Below, piece by piece: positions 8,399 to 17,885 of a stretch of 43,100 nt of DNA. The translations under genes were made by a program, and so were the position numbers. The stretch is from Shewanella abyssi (GTDB lineage Bacteria > Pseudomonadota > Gammaproteobacteria > Enterobacterales > Shewanellaceae): positions 1 through 43,100 of the forward strand of contig NZ_JAKIKR010000044.1 in assembly GCF_023284025.1 (NCBI RefSeq). Direction: 5' to 3'. Below the pieces are notes generated by a model. That model searched no databases, had not been told where the DNA came from, and saw nothing but the letters and a program-made list of their open reading frames with translations. Numbering within the stretch: position 1 is the first letter of the stretch; each line of letters opens with the position of its first letter.

Positions 8399-9958
8399 TT
8401 GAGCAGAAAGCTATTTAGGTCAGGCATGATTGTCAGTGCTATGACATTAATCTCACGTGTTTTAGGTTTAGTGAGAGACGTTGTTATTGCCAATCTTATG
8501 GGTGCAGGCAGTAGTGCAGATGTTTTTTTCTTTGCTAATAAAATTCCTAACTTTTTAAGACGGCTATTTGCAGAAGGTGCTTTTGCACAGGCATTTGTCC
8601 CCGTTTTAACCGAATACCAAGAAAAAAATAGTGACCAAGAGATTAGAGAATTGTTGGGGAAAGTTGCCGGAACACTCGGTATTCTCGTCAGCGTTGTAAC
8701 CTTAATTGGCGTAATCGCCTCACCTGTGTTGGCGGCATTGTTCGGTGGGGGCTGGTTTTACGCTTGGTTGAATGACGCTCCTGGTGGTGAGAAGTTTGAG
8801 CTAGCAGCGTTAATGTTGAAGATAACCTTTCCCTATTTATGGTTTATCACTTTTACCGCATTGGCGGGTTCTATTTTAAATACTCGCGGGCGTTTTGCCG
8901 TTTCAGCTTTTACGCCTGTATTCCTCAATATCGCCATTATTTCTGCTGCGCTGTTTTTAGCACCTAATTTAAGCCAGCCTGAAATTGGTTTGGCCTGGGG
9001 GGTGTTTTTTGGTGGCTTGATTCAATTTTTGTTTCAAATCCCGTTTCTTCTTAGAGAAAAAGCGATTGTAAAGCCGAGCTGGGGCTGGAGTCACCCAGGT
9101 GTGACTAAGATTAGAACGTTAATGCTCCCTGCGCTGTTTGGGGTGTCGGTGTCACAAATTAACCTACTATTCGATACGTTTATTGCGAGCTTTTTAATGA
9201 CGGGCTCAATCAGTTGGTTGTATTACTCTGATAGATTACTTGAATTTCCTTTGGGATTGTTTGGCATCGCGATTGCGACGGTGATATTACCCGCACTATC
9301 AAAACGTCATATTAATGCTGAAAGCGAAGGCTTTTCACAGACCATGGATTGGGGCGTTAAAGCCATTATTCTATTGGGGTTACCGGCTATGTTCGGCTTG
9401 ATTATGCTGGCCAAACCCATGCTTATGGTGCTGTTTATGCGTGGTGCATTTACCTATAACGATGTTGAAATGGCATCATATAGTTTGATGGCATATGGTA
9501 GTGGACTCCTTAGCTTTATGTTAATTAAAATCTTGGCGCCGGGTTATTACTCACGCCAAGATACTAAAACGCCAGTCCGTTACGGCATCATTGCCATGGT
9601 GAGCAATATGGTGTTCAATCTCATTTTTGCTATACCATTTGGCTATGTCGGGCTGGCTATTGCAACCTCAATGTCAGCGGCACTTAATGCTTGTCTGCTA
9701 TACCGAGGTTTACACAAAGCGAATGTTTATCGATTTAGTGCAGCGACAATGATGTTTGCAGTTAAAACGCTGGTTGCGGCACTGATTATGTTAACAGTTG
9801 TTTACTATTTACAGCCATCAATCACTGCTTGGTTAGATTTTTCGTTGTTGGAGCGTGGATTTGAACTTGCTAAATTGATTATAATTGCAGCAGTCTGTTA
9901 CTTTATTTGCCTCGTTTGCTTCGGAATTCGCCCTTGGAAGATGAAAGCTGCAGTTTGA
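8399..9958 (+). CDS. murJ: Lipid II flippase MurJ (MviN)
   Basis: Flips lipid-linked peptidoglycan precursor (lipid II) across the inner membrane. The 519-residue protein is hydrophobic throughout, consistent with fourteen membrane helices of the MOP superfamily. It has the family signatures ISRVLGLVRDVVIANLMGAG, FFFANKIPNFLRRLFAEGAF and QAFVPVLTEY near the N-terminus. The start is TTG, with an AGGGGG ribosome site seven bases earlier; no ATG or GTG gives a better N-terminus. It stands upstream of ribF in the same direction, with a 65-bp gap holding a possible promoter. This murJ-ribF-ileS-lspA order is common in gammaproteobacteria. Confidence 0.96.
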   Translation: MSRKLFRSGMIVSAMTLISRVLGLVRDVVIANLMGAGSSADVFFFANKIPNFLRRLFAEGAFAQAFVPVLTEYQEKNSDQEIRELLGKVAGTLGILVSVVTLIGVIASPVLAALFGGGWFYAWLNDAPGGEKFELAALMLKITFPYLWFITFTALAGSILNTRGRFAVSAFTPVFLNIAIISAALFLAPNLSQPEIGLAWGVFFGGLIQFLFQIPFLLREKAIVKPSWGWSHPGVTKIRTLMLPALFGVSVSQINLLFDTFIASFLMTGSISWLYYSDRLLEFPLGLFGIAIATVILPALSKRHINAESEGFSQTMDWGVKAIILLGLPAMFGLIMLAKPMLMVLFMRGAFTYNDVEMASYSLMAYGSGLLSFMLIKILAPGYYSRQDTKTPVRYGIIAMVSNMVFNLIFAIPFGYVGLAIATSMSAALNACLLYRGLHKANVYRFSAATMMFAVKTLVAALIMLTVVYYLQPSITAWLDFSLLERGFELAKLIIIAAVCYFICLVCFGIRPWKMKAAV

Positions 9959-9979
9959 GTGCTGATTATAAAGACTAGC

Positions 9980-9990
9980 TGGTATATAAT
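9980..9990 (+). promoter_or_regulatory. Possible extended -10 promoter for ribF-ispH
   Basis: TGG followed by TATATAAT lies 34-44 bp before the ribF start. No good -35 is seen, so it would depend on the TG extension. Modest support only. Confidence 0.35.
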
Positions 9991-10023
9991 CCGCCCATTT
10001 ACTCTCATGTGTCGTGTAGGATA

Positions 10024-10959
10024 ATGGAATTAATCCGCGGTATTTATAATATATTGCCAAAGCATCATGGTTGCGTATTAACAATAGGCAATTTCGATGG
10101 TGTTCATCGTGGCCATGCGGAAGTGATTAATCGACTTGTGGCTAAAGCACAGTATTTGGGCATACCTGCTGTTGTCATGACATTTGAACCGCAACCACAA
10201 GAGTTTTTTCAGGGTGAGAATGCACCGGCTAGATTGAGCTTATTACGCGATAAACTCATGTTGCTTGATGAGCTAGCGATTGATCGGGTGCTCTGTGTGA
10301 ACTTTAATAAGAAGTTTGCCGATTTTAGCGCTGAAGATTTTGTCGAACAGTTGTTGGTTAAAGCGCTCGGCATTAAGTACCTAGTGGTTGGCGATGACTT
10401 TTGTTTTGGTAAACAGCGCCAGGGTAACTTTGATATGCTGCGTAAAGCCGGTGAAAAATACGGATTTGCGGTGGTGAGTACACAAAGCTTTATTTTAGGC
10501 GATAAACGCGTGAGTTCTACGCAAGTAAGGCAGCTGCTCGCGGATGGTAAGATGGAACAAGCAAGGCGTTTGCTTGGACACCCTTTTATCCTTAGTGGCA
10601 AGGTTGCCCATGGTCAAAAAATTGGGCGGACGATAGGTTTTCCCACCGCTAATATTGCATTAAAGCGCAAGGTTACGCCTGTTAGAGGCGTTTTTGCTGT
10701 CAAGCTTTATTGGGATAATAGTGATATATATGAAGGCGTAGCAAACGTCGGTTTTAGACCAACAGTGAATGGTCAGATATGTCAGTTAGAAGTCCATCTA
10801 TTTGATTTTGACGGCGACCTTTATGGTAAAGCCGTTGAAGTTGAGTTGGTGGCAAAGATTAGAGACGAGCAGCCATTTGGATCACTAGATGCGCTGAAAA
10901 CACAAATTAAAAATGATGCAGACAGAGCGATAGCTCTACTCGGCAACGATGCAGGCTAA
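10024..10959 (+). CDS. ribF: Bifunctional riboflavin kinase/FAD synthetase
   Basis: Converts riboflavin to FMN and then FAD in the cytoplasm. The N-terminal FAD-synthetase (nucleotidyltransferase) half shows LTIGNFDGVHRGH and VGDDFCFG. The C-terminal riboflavin-kinase half shows LLGHPFILSGKVAHG, GRTIGFPTANI and GVANVGFRPTV. I chose the ATG at 10024 (MELIRGIYN), which matches the usual RibF N-terminus and gives 311 aa. An in-frame GTG at 10009 would add five residues. AGGA stands only three to four bases before this ATG, a short spacing. It is the first gene of a tight run ribF-ileS-lspA-fkpB-ispH with gaps of 30, 10, 5 and 2 bp. Confidence 0.95.
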   Translation: MELIRGIYNILPKHHGCVLTIGNFDGVHRGHAEVINRLVAKAQYLGIPAVVMTFEPQPQEFFQGENAPARLSLLRDKLMLLDELAIDRVLCVNFNKKFADFSAEDFVEQLLVKALGIKYLVVGDDFCFGKQRQGNFDMLRKAGEKYGFAVVSTQSFILGDKRVSSTQVRQLLADGKMEQARRLLGHPFILSGKVAHGQKIGRTIGFPTANIALKRKVTPVRGVFAVKLYWDNSDIYEGVANVGFRPTVNGQICQLEVHLFDFDGDLYGKAVEVELVAKIRDEQPFGSLDALKTQIKNDADRAIALLGNDAG

Positions 10960-10989
10960 TAGCTTAGCGAACAAAACGGTAAAGGATCA

Positions 10990-13812
10990 ATGAGCGACTA
11001 TAAATCTACTTTGAATTTGCCGGAAACAGAGTTTCCGATGCGTGGTAATTTGGCTAATCGTGAGCCAGAGATGTTGAAGTCCTGGAACGAGAAAGGACTG
11101 TACCAACAGATCCGTGAGAGCCGTAAAGATAGCAAGCCGTTTATATTGCATGATGGTCCTCCATATGCAAACGGTGATATTCATATTGGTCACTCAGTTA
11201 ATAAAATTCTTAAAGATATTATTATCAAGTCAAAGACCATGTCTGGCTTCGATGCGCCATATATCCCTGGTTGGGATTGTCATGGTCTACCTATTGAACT
11301 CAAAGTTGAGCAAAAAATCGGTAAGCCAGGTCACAAGGTTACCGCGGCAGAGTTTCGTCAAAAATGTCGTGAGTATGCGGCTAAGCAAGTTGATGGTCAG
11401 CGTGAAGACTTTATCCGTTTAGGTGTGTTTGCTGATTGGCAAAATCCTTATCTAACCATGGATTTCAACACTGAAGCAAACATTGTCCGCTCACTATCAA
11501 AAGTTGTTGATAGCGGACATTTGCATAAGGGTGTTAAGCCTGTGCATTGGTGTACCGACTGTGGTTCTGCTTTGGCTGAAGCTGAAGTTGAATATGAAGA
11601 CAAGATGTCTCCAGCTATCGATGTCGCTTTTTCTGTTGTGGATAAGAGCGCGTTGCTCGCTAAGTTTGGTCTGACTGAATACCCACATAATATCTCTATG
11701 GTTATCTGGACGACAACGCCTTGGACATTGCCTGCAAACCGAGCATTGGCTGTCGCGGCTAACCTAGAATATACCTTAGTAGAGATGGTCAAAGATGGCC
11801 AAACTCAAGCTCTGGTATTAGCTGAAGAGCTAGTTGAATCCTGTGTTGAGCGATTTGGAGCGCAGTCGCATAAAGTACTGGCTAACGTATTGGGCTCAGA
11901 GCTTGAGTTATTACGTTTTAACCACCCATTCTACGGTTTTGATGTACCGGTTATTATAGCGGATCACGTTACTGTTGATTCTGGTACGGGTATTGTTCAT
12001 ACCGCTCCAGGTCATGGTCAAGACGATTTCGTTGTTGGTCAAAAGTATGGTCTAGAAGTTGCTAATCCTGTCGGTGATAACGGTGTTTATAAAGCCGACA
12101 CTGAGATATTTGCCGGACAACACGTCTTCAAAGCTAACAAGAGCGTAGTTGCGCTATTGGAAGAGAAGGGCGCGCTGCTTAATCATATTGCGATTAACCA
12201 TAGCTACCCGCATTGCTGGCGCCATAAAACGCCGATTATTTTCCGTGCGACGCCGCAGTGGTTTATCTCAATGGATCAAAAGGGGCTGCGTACTCAAGCT
12301 CTTGGCGAGATAGCGAAAACAAAGTGGATCCCTGATTGGGGCCAAAGCCGTATCGAAAAAATGGTTGAAAACCGTCCAGACTGGTGTATTTCGCGTCAAC
12401 GTACTTGGGGCGTACCAATTGCCTTATTTGTACATCGTGAAACCGATGAGCTGCATCCCGATAGCGTGTCCTTAATGGAGCGTGTTGCTAATCGTATCGA
12501 GCAAGAAGGTATACAAGCTTGGTGGGATCTAGATACTGCTGAACTGTTAGGCGATGAAGCTGATCAATACCGTAAAGTGACTGATACATTAGACGTCTGG
12601 TATGACTCAGGTTCAACATTCTCAACCGTTGTAGCCGCGCGTCCAGAGTTTAAAGGCCATGAAGTCGACCTTTATTTAGAAGGTAGCGATCAGCATCGTG
12701 GTTGGTTTATGTCATCATTGATGATCTCTACTGCGATGAATGGCAAAGCGCCCTATAAGCAAGTGTTGACTCACGGGTTTGCCGTCGATGGTAAAGGCCG
12801 CAAGATGTCTAAATCTGTCGGTAACGTGATTGCTCCCCAGCATGTCACCAATAAGCTGGGCGCAGACATTCTTCGTTTTTGGATCGCAGCAACAGATTAC
12901 AGTGGCGAAATGACGGTTTCTGATGAAATCCTCAAGCGTAGCGCCGATGCCTATCGCCGTATTCGTAACACCGCTCGTTTCTTACTGGCTAACCTTAATG
13001 GCTTTAATCCTGAAACCGATATGGTAGCGGTTGAAGACATGGTTGCGCTAGATCGTTGGGCTGTTCGCCGTGCAACGGCTCTGCAGCAAGAAATTGTTGA
13101 AGCTTACGACGAATACAACTTCCACTCTGTAACACAAAAACTGATGCAGTTCTGCTCTGTTGAACTTGGTAGTTTCTACCTTGATATCATTAAAGACAGG
13201 CAGTACACCGCCAAAGACGACAGCGTTGCCCGTCGCAGCTGCCAATCGGCACTGTACCTTATCTCTGAGGCTATGGTTCGTTGGATGGCACCCATCTTAA
13301 GCTTCACCGCTGATGAGATCTGGAAGCTGCTGCCTGGTGAACGTGGTGAATTCGTATTTACAGAAACTTGGTACGAAGGCCTAACATCTGTAACGCTTGA
13401 GTCAGATGTTAGCGATGAATACTGGGAACAGTTGCTTAGCGTTCGCGCTGAAGTGAATAAGGTGATTGAAAGCGCCCGTCGTGAAAAGCAGATTGGCGGT
13501 TCGCTGGAAGCTGAAATTACCTTATTTGCTGATGATGGACTGGCTTCAGTACTGAACACCTTAGATGATGAGTTACGTTTCGTGTTACTGACCTCTCAAA
13601 CTACTGTGGTTGCACTTTCCCAAGCACCAACAGATGCTATTGAGACCGAGCTTGCGACACTGAAGCTTGAACTTAAAAAGTCTACAGCAGAGAAGTGTGA
13701 GCGTTGCTGGCACCATAGAGAAGATGTTGGCCAAGTGGCTGAACATCCAACGCTATGTACTCGTTGTGTCACCAACATTGAAGGTGAAGGCGAAACTCGT
13801 CAGTTTGCATAA
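10990..13812 (+). CDS. ileS: Isoleucyl-tRNA synthetase
   Basis: A class I aminoacyl-tRNA synthetase that charges tRNA-Ile. At 940 residues it has the standard bacterial size. The HIGH motif is at about residues 65-68 (ANGDIHIGHSVNK) and KMSKS at 605-609 (GRKMSKSVGNV). The editing domain lies between them, with WTTTPWTLPANRALA. A C-terminal zinc finger uses Cys903, Cys906, Cys923 and Cys926 (CERCWHHRED ... CTRC). An AAAGGA site precedes the ATG. It is the second gene of the ribF-ispH operon. Confidence 0.98.
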   Translation: MSDYKSTLNLPETEFPMRGNLANREPEMLKSWNEKGLYQQIRESRKDSKPFILHDGPPYANGDIHIGHSVNKILKDIIIKSKTMSGFDAPYIPGWDCHGLPIELKVEQKIGKPGHKVTAAEFRQKCREYAAKQVDGQREDFIRLGVFADWQNPYLTMDFNTEANIVRSLSKVVDSGHLHKGVKPVHWCTDCGSALAEAEVEYEDKMSPAIDVAFSVVDKSALLAKFGLTEYPHNISMVIWTTTPWTLPANRALAVAANLEYTLVEMVKDGQTQALVLAEELVESCVERFGAQSHKVLANVLGSELELLRFNHPFYGFDVPVIIADHVTVDSGTGIVHTAPGHGQDDFVVGQKYGLEVANPVGDNGVYKADTEIFAGQHVFKANKSVVALLEEKGALLNHIAINHSYPHCWRHKTPIIFRATPQWFISMDQKGLRTQALGEIAKTKWIPDWGQSRIEKMVENRPDWCISRQRTWGVPIALFVHRETDELHPDSVSLMERVANRIEQEGIQAWWDLDTAELLGDEADQYRKVTDTLDVWYDSGSTFSTVVAARPEFKGHEVDLYLEGSDQHRGWFMSSLMISTAMNGKAPYKQVLTHGFAVDGKGRKMSKSVGNVIAPQHVTNKLGADILRFWIAATDYSGEMTVSDEILKRSADAYRRIRNTARFLLANLNGFNPETDMVAVEDMVALDRWAVRRATALQQEIVEAYDEYNFHSVTQKLMQFCSVELGSFYLDIIKDRQYTAKDDSVARRSCQSALYLISEAMVRWMAPILSFTADEIWKLLPGERGEFVFTETWYEGLTSVTLESDVSDEYWEQLLSVRAEVNKVIESARREKQIGGSLEAEITLFADDGLASVLNTLDDELRFVLLTSQTTVVALSQAPTDAIETELATLKLELKKSTAEKCERCWHHREDVGQVAEHPTLCTRCVTNIEGEGETRQFA

Positions 13813-13822
13813 AGGATCTGTA

Positions 13823-14335
13823 ATGCCCACTTCTTGGAAAGACAGTGGCCTACGTTGGTATTGGATAGTTGTGTTGGTGTTTCTTGCCGACCAACTGTCT
13901 AAACAGTGGGTGTTGTCCAGCTTTGAGCTGTATGAATCGGTAAATTTATTGCCGATATTTAACTTTACCTATGTGCGTAATTATGGCGCAGCGTTTAGCT
14001 TTTTAAGCGATGCCGGTGGCTGGCAACGTTGGTTATTTACCTTCGTTGCTGTTGGTTTCAGCATTCTGTTATCAGTATGGCTACGTCAACAGCCAAGCAA
14101 GATGTGGCGTTTGAACTTGGCATATACCTTAGTAATAGGCGGGGCGCTAGGTAACTTGGTTGATCGCTTGCAGCACGGTTTTGTGGTCGATTTCTTAGAT
14201 TTCTATTGGAACACTAGTCATTTTGCGGCATTTAATATTGCCGATTCAGCAATCTGTGTTGGTGCTGGACTCATCATTTTAGATTCTTTTGTCTCTGGAA
14301 AAGATGCCAAGAAATCAGATGATATAAAGGGGTAA
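13823..14335 (+). CDS. lspA: Lipoprotein signal peptidase (signal peptidase II)
   Basis: An inner-membrane aspartyl protease that removes the signal peptide from diacylglyceryl-modified prolipoproteins. It has 170 residues and four hydrophobic segments. Catalytic Asp123 (GFVVDFLDF) and Asp141 (FNIADSAIC) are both present at the positions known for the E. coli enzyme, with GNLVDRL just before. The ATG at 13823 is preceded by AAAGGA. A longer frame starting inside ileS is an overlap artefact. Substrates in this window include the M28 peptidase and GH20 lipoproteins. Confidence 0.97.
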   Translation: MPTSWKDSGLRWYWIVVLVFLADQLSKQWVLSSFELYESVNLLPIFNFTYVRNYGAAFSFLSDAGGWQRWLFTFVAVGFSILLSVWLRQQPSKMWRLNLAYTLVIGGALGNLVDRLQHGFVVDFLDFYWNTSHFAAFNIADSAICVGAGLIILDSFVSGKDAKKSDDIKG

Positions 14336-14340
14336 TTCAA

Positions 14341-14763
14341 GTGTCAGAGATACATTCAATTTTATGCCACATGAACATCGTTCTAGAAGATGGCTCAACC
14401 GCTGAAAGTACTAAAGCGGCAGGCAAACCTGCTCGTTTTAATATTGGTGATGAAAGCCTAAGTTCAGCGTTTGAAGCAGAAATTAGCGGTTTAGCGGTAG
14501 GCGATAGCCATAGCTTTACCTTACAAGCTGCAGATACCTTCGGTGAGTCTAACCCTGATGCTGTACACCATATGGACAGGAGTCGTTTTCCTGCTGATAT
14601 GAAGCTTGAAGCGGGTGTGATTGTGGCTTTTGATGGTCCTGGTGGCAGTGAAATCCCTGGTATGGTACGCGATGTGGTGGGTGACTCTGTCACTGTCGAC
14701 TTGAATCATCCTTTAGCGGGTCAAGTGCTAACATTTGAACTTGAAGTGGTAAAGGTACTGTAA
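14341..14763 (+). CDS. fkpB: FKBP-type peptidyl-prolyl isomerase FkpB (SlpA)
   Basis: A cytoplasmic FKBP-type prolyl isomerase/chaperone of the SlyD-like class, 140 aa, which is the normal length. It has the split FKBP fold with an insert-in-flap region around residues 70-115 (TFGESNPDAVHHMDRSRF). Unlike SlyD it has no His-rich tail. The start is GTG, just after AAAGGGG that overlaps the lspA stop. Its place between lspA and ispH is the standard gammaproteobacterial arrangement and supports the symbol. Confidence 0.93.
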   Translation: MSEIHSILCHMNIVLEDGSTAESTKAAGKPARFNIGDESLSSAFEAEISGLAVGDSHSFTLQAADTFGESNPDAVHHMDRSRFPADMKLEAGVIVAFDGPGGSEIPGMVRDVVGDSVTVDLNHPLAGQVLTFELEVVKVL

Positions 14764-14765
14764 TT

Positions 14766-15695
14766 ATGAAAATTCTTTTAGCAAACCCTCGCGGTTTTTG
14801 TGCCGGCGTTGACCGTGCCATTAGCATTGTTGAACGCGCACTCGAGCTTTTTTCGCCGCCTATCTATGTGCGACACGAAGTGGTTCACAACCGTTATGTG
14901 GTGCAGAACCTTAAAGACCGTGGTGCAGTGTTTGTTGAAGAGTTAGACCAAGTACCTGATAACAGCATTGTCATCTTTAGTGCTCATGGGGTATCGCAAG
15001 CGGTTCGTGCAGAAGCTAAGGCACGTGGCCTAAAAGTGTTTGATGCTACATGCCCGCTAGTCACCAAGGTTCATTTACAGGTGACGCGTGCCAGCCGCAA
15101 AGGTGTTGAATGTATTCTTATTGGTCACGCTGGTCACCCTGAAGTTGAAGGCACCATGGGCCAGTATGATAATCCTGAGGCTGGCGTGCATTTAGTTGAG
15201 TCTCCAGCTGACGTGGCGAAGCTTGAAGTTAAAGATCCTGATAACTTATGTTTTGTGACTCAAACAACATTATCAATGGATGATACCGCAGACGTTATTG
15301 CATCGTTGCAAAAGAAGTTCCCGGCTATTGAAGGCCCCCGCAAAGATGATATCTGTTATGCAACGCAAAACCGCCAAGATGCGGTGCGTAATGTGGCTCA
15401 AGAGGTTGAACTGTTTATTGTTGTTGGTTCTAAAAACAGCTCTAACTCAAATCGGTTGCGTGAATTGGCACAAAAGCAAGGCACCAATGCCTATTTAGTT
15501 GATAATGCAGATGATGTTAACTCTGCATGGTTTGATGGAGTTAAACGCGTTGCGGTAACGGCCGGAGCATCGGCACCAGAAGTGCTGGTAAAGCAGGTTG
15601 TTGACGCGATAGCCGATATGGCGCCCAGTGTGATTACAGAAGTCGAAGGGCGATTGGAAGATACTGTATTTGCGGTCCCAGCCGAATTACGCTAA
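14766..15695 (+). CDS. ispH: 4-hydroxy-3-methylbut-2-enyl diphosphate reductase
   Basis: The last enzyme of the MEP isoprenoid pathway, reducing HMBPP to IPP and DMAPP with a [4Fe-4S] cluster. The three cluster cysteines are Cys12 (NPRGFCAGVDRAI), Cys96 (DATCPLVTKVH) and Cys197 (DDICYATQNRQ). The 309-residue length is typical. It starts 2 bp after the fkpB stop and ends the operon at a clear terminator. Confidence 0.97.
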   Translation: MKILLANPRGFCAGVDRAISIVERALELFSPPIYVRHEVVHNRYVVQNLKDRGAVFVEELDQVPDNSIVIFSAHGVSQAVRAEAKARGLKVFDATCPLVTKVHLQVTRASRKGVECILIGHAGHPEVEGTMGQYDNPEAGVHLVESPADVAKLEVKDPDNLCFVTQTTLSMDDTADVIASLQKKFPAIEGPRKDDICYATQNRQDAVRNVAQEVELFIVVGSKNSSNSNRLRELAQKQGTNAYLVDNADDVNSAWFDGVKRVAVTAGASAPEVLVKQVVDAIADMAPSVITEVEGRLEDTVFAVPAELR

Positions 15696-15717
15696 AAGCG
15701 TACTTTTATGAAACGTA

Positions 15718-15740
15718 AAAGAGGCTAAGGCCTCTTTTTT
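15718..15740 (+). terminator. Rho-independent terminator of the ribF-ispH operon
   Basis: AGAGGC pairs with GCCTCT around a short loop, with A4 before and T7 after, about 25 bp after the ispH stop. Confidence 0.85.
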
Positions 15741-15923
15741 TATGCTTAAAATTCAGACACATCAGTGGTGTGAATCCTAAACTTCTCTCTTCCTTTGGGC
15801 TAATATTCGACTAAATACATATTAACCTGTATGCTAGTTAAGTTACGCTAAGTTACCGATTTTAAACACTAAAAACACAAAAGCATTGTCAAAAATATGA
15901 CTAAAGCAAAGGAATTGACAGCA

Positions 15924-16445
15924 ATGAAAAATCAACAGCGGGGGCTTTCTTTAATTGAACTAATGGTCTCTTTGGTTATTTTAGTTGTTGGTCTCATTGG
16001 TATTTTTAATCTGCATATTGTTGCCAAACGCGGTAGCTTCGAATCCTTTCAGCAAACCCAAGCTGCCTATTTAGTTAATGACATTGTTAATCGTATGAAA
16101 TTAAACCGTTCTTTATTATCCTCATATACAGGCACCTACAGTGGTACGCTATCAAAACCCGCAAAATCGTGTGATGTTGCGGTAGGTGTTAATGCTACTT
16201 GCTCAACTGCAGAGACTTTGGCTTGGGATCTGTATCAGTGGCAGTCACATCTTGAGGAGCTTGATGGTGCAACTGCTTGTGTGTCAGCTTTGAGTAGTGG
16301 AAGCGTTGAGGTTGTAATGAGCTGGCGGGGAATTAGAGAGGTCATGGACGGTGGTGCAGCAACTAATAAGTCTACGCTGGCGAAAGGCTGTGGCACCGCT
16401 AATAAGCGCCGCAGAATTTATTCGCTAAAAACGGTCATCATTTAA
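15924..16445 (+). CDS. pilV: Type IV pilus minor pilin PilV
   Basis: A minor pilin of the type IVa pilus priming complex. The N-terminus MKNQQRG is a short class III leader, cut after Gly7 to give LSLIELMVSLVILVVGLIGI with Glu at mature position 5, followed by the hydrophobic helix. The TMKLNRSLLSSY-like region and paired C-terminal cysteines fit PilV. I chose the ATG at 15924 because it gives a canonical leader and has AAGGA upstream; a start at 15897 would add nine residues. It is the first gene of pilV-pilW-pilX-pilY1-pilE-tapY2, all in one direction with near-zero gaps. Confidence 0.88.
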   Translation: MKNQQRGLSLIELMVSLVILVVGLIGIFNLHIVAKRGSFESFQQTQAAYLVNDIVNRMKLNRSLLSSYTGTYSGTLSKPAKSCDVAVGVNATCSTAETLAWDLYQWQSHLEELDGATACVSALSSGSVEVVMSWRGIREVMDGGAATNKSTLAKGCGTANKRRRIYSLKTVII

Positions 16446-16448
16446 CTT

Positions 16449-17438
16449 ATGAATAAATTTATGTCAAACCGTACTCAAATCGGCTTCTCACTCGTAGAGC
16501 TTATGGTTGCTATGGTCATAAGCCTTTTTTTATCAGCGGGCTTGTTTTCAATGTTTGCCATGTCCTCGGCTAATGTCACCACCACGAGTCAATTTAATCA
16601 ATTACAAGAAAATGGTAGGGTTGCGCTAGCACTCATTGAGCGTGATGTGAGTCAATCCGGCTTTATGGCAGAGCTAACGGGGACAGACTTAACGGTTGGG
16701 AAAAACACCACTATTTCTGCACCCTCTATACCAGCCGCAAGCGATTGTATCGGTGGAGGCATCAATAACGCCAGTTTTCCTGCACCCAACAGTCCTGCCA
16801 ATTTTAGAAAGATTTGGGGCTACGAAAGCGGCAATAGTACCGAGTCTTTTGCTTGCTTATCTTCGGTACTATCGGGCACCGATGTATTACAGTTGAAACG
16901 TCTCATTGGCCCGAATGTGACCACGTTTAATAGCAACTCTTACTACATGGCGACGAACCCGAGTGAAGCTATTATCTTTGCGGGCAGTCAGGGAGCGCCT
17001 TCAATTAATAATGGTCGCTTCTGGGAGTTCCAGCACCATATTTATTTTATTAAAATTGATAATGGAGTGCCTGTTTTAATGCGTCGAGTCTTGGGTGTTG
17101 GCGGCATGAAAACAGGGGCTAGCTATGAGCAGTTGGTAGAGGGGGTTGAGAACTTTCGGGTCATGTACGGCTTTGATATTAATGGTGACGATAGCGCCGA
17201 TAGCTTTATGCCGGCGGAGAATGTGACCTCAACCATGTGGGATGGCTCTCCAAACCAAAGATTAGTGGCGATGAGGATCTATATCCTCGTCCGTACTAAT
17301 GAAGAGGACAACTCCTATAGCAATGACAATGACTATCAGCTCGGCGATAAAACCATTGCAGCCACTAACGACGGATTTCGACGACGGGTACTGTCATCAA
17401 CAATTGTTCTAGAAAATCCTATTTTGGTAGGGAACTAA
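16449..17438 (+). CDS. pilW: Type IV pilus minor pilin PilW
   Basis: A large minor pilin (329 aa) of the pilus priming complex. A 12-residue leader ends in Gly before FSLVELMVAMVISLFLSAGL, with Glu5 present. The body contains the long PilW globular region with cysteine pairs (SDCIGGG, FACLSS). It starts 3 bp after pilV and is followed with 1 bp by pilX. Assignment rests on size, prepilin signature and gene order. Confidence 0.88.
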   Translation: MNKFMSNRTQIGFSLVELMVAMVISLFLSAGLFSMFAMSSANVTTTSQFNQLQENGRVALALIERDVSQSGFMAELTGTDLTVGKNTTISAPSIPAASDCIGGGINNASFPAPNSPANFRKIWGYESGNSTESFACLSSVLSGTDVLQLKRLIGPNVTTFNSNSYYMATNPSEAIIFAGSQGAPSINNGRFWEFQHHIYFIKIDNGVPVLMRRVLGVGGMKTGASYEQLVEGVENFRVMYGFDINGDDSADSFMPAENVTSTMWDGSPNQRLVAMRIYILVRTNEEDNSYSNDNDYQLGDKTIAATNDGFRRRVLSSTIVLENPILVGN

Positions 17439-17439
17439 A

Positions 17440-17868
17440 ATGCGAATACAGATGAGGAAGCAAAGAGGGGTGGTGCTGTTTTTCTCTATCATCATCTTGC
17501 TGATTATGACGGTTATTGGTGTTGCACTAGCCGTTAATTCAACCCAATCGATTAGAATGGCAGGAGCGGGTTCCGAGCGAATAGAAGCCATGTCTCACGC
17601 TCATGGCGCTCAAGACCGATTAATTAGTAGCACTAATTTTACCAACTTACCCGTAACTCCTTCTACAGTGCGCGATAGTGAGTTTAGTGTTATTAGCACA
17701 TTAACTCCATTGTCAGATGGTGAGGTTGGATGTGTGCGTAGCAGTCAACCCGATCAAGTAGGCATGATTTATTGTATCCCCATCGAAGTGTCTAGCCGAG
17801 TAACATTCGGCAGGAATGGCATGGGACAACTAACGGTTGTTTCGGGAATTGAGCAAGAACTTAAATGA
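17440..17868 (+). CDS. pilX: Type IV pilus assembly protein PilX
   Basis: A PilX-type minor pilin, 142 aa. MRIQMRKQRGVVLFFSIIILLIMTVIGV contains the prepilin cleavage Gly followed by VVLFF. Glu5 is absent, as in other PilX proteins, which start the priming complex in the Pseudomonas model. NSTQSIRMAGAGSERIEAM is the usual conserved region just after the helix. The stop overlaps the first possible start of pilY1. Confidence 0.83.
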   Translation: MRIQMRKQRGVVLFFSIIILLIMTVIGVALAVNSTQSIRMAGAGSERIEAMSHAHGAQDRLISSTNFTNLPVTPSTVRDSEFSVISTLTPLSDGEVGCVRSSQPDQVGMIYCIPIEVSSRVTFGRNGMGQLTVVSGIEQELK

Positions 17869-17885
17869 TTAACAGGAAATCAGTG

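Noticed and set aside
13667..13822. N-terminal extension of lspA into ileS
   Set aside because: LspA proteins start near MPTSW, the ATG at 13823 has a ribosome site, and the extension is the shifted ileS sequence.
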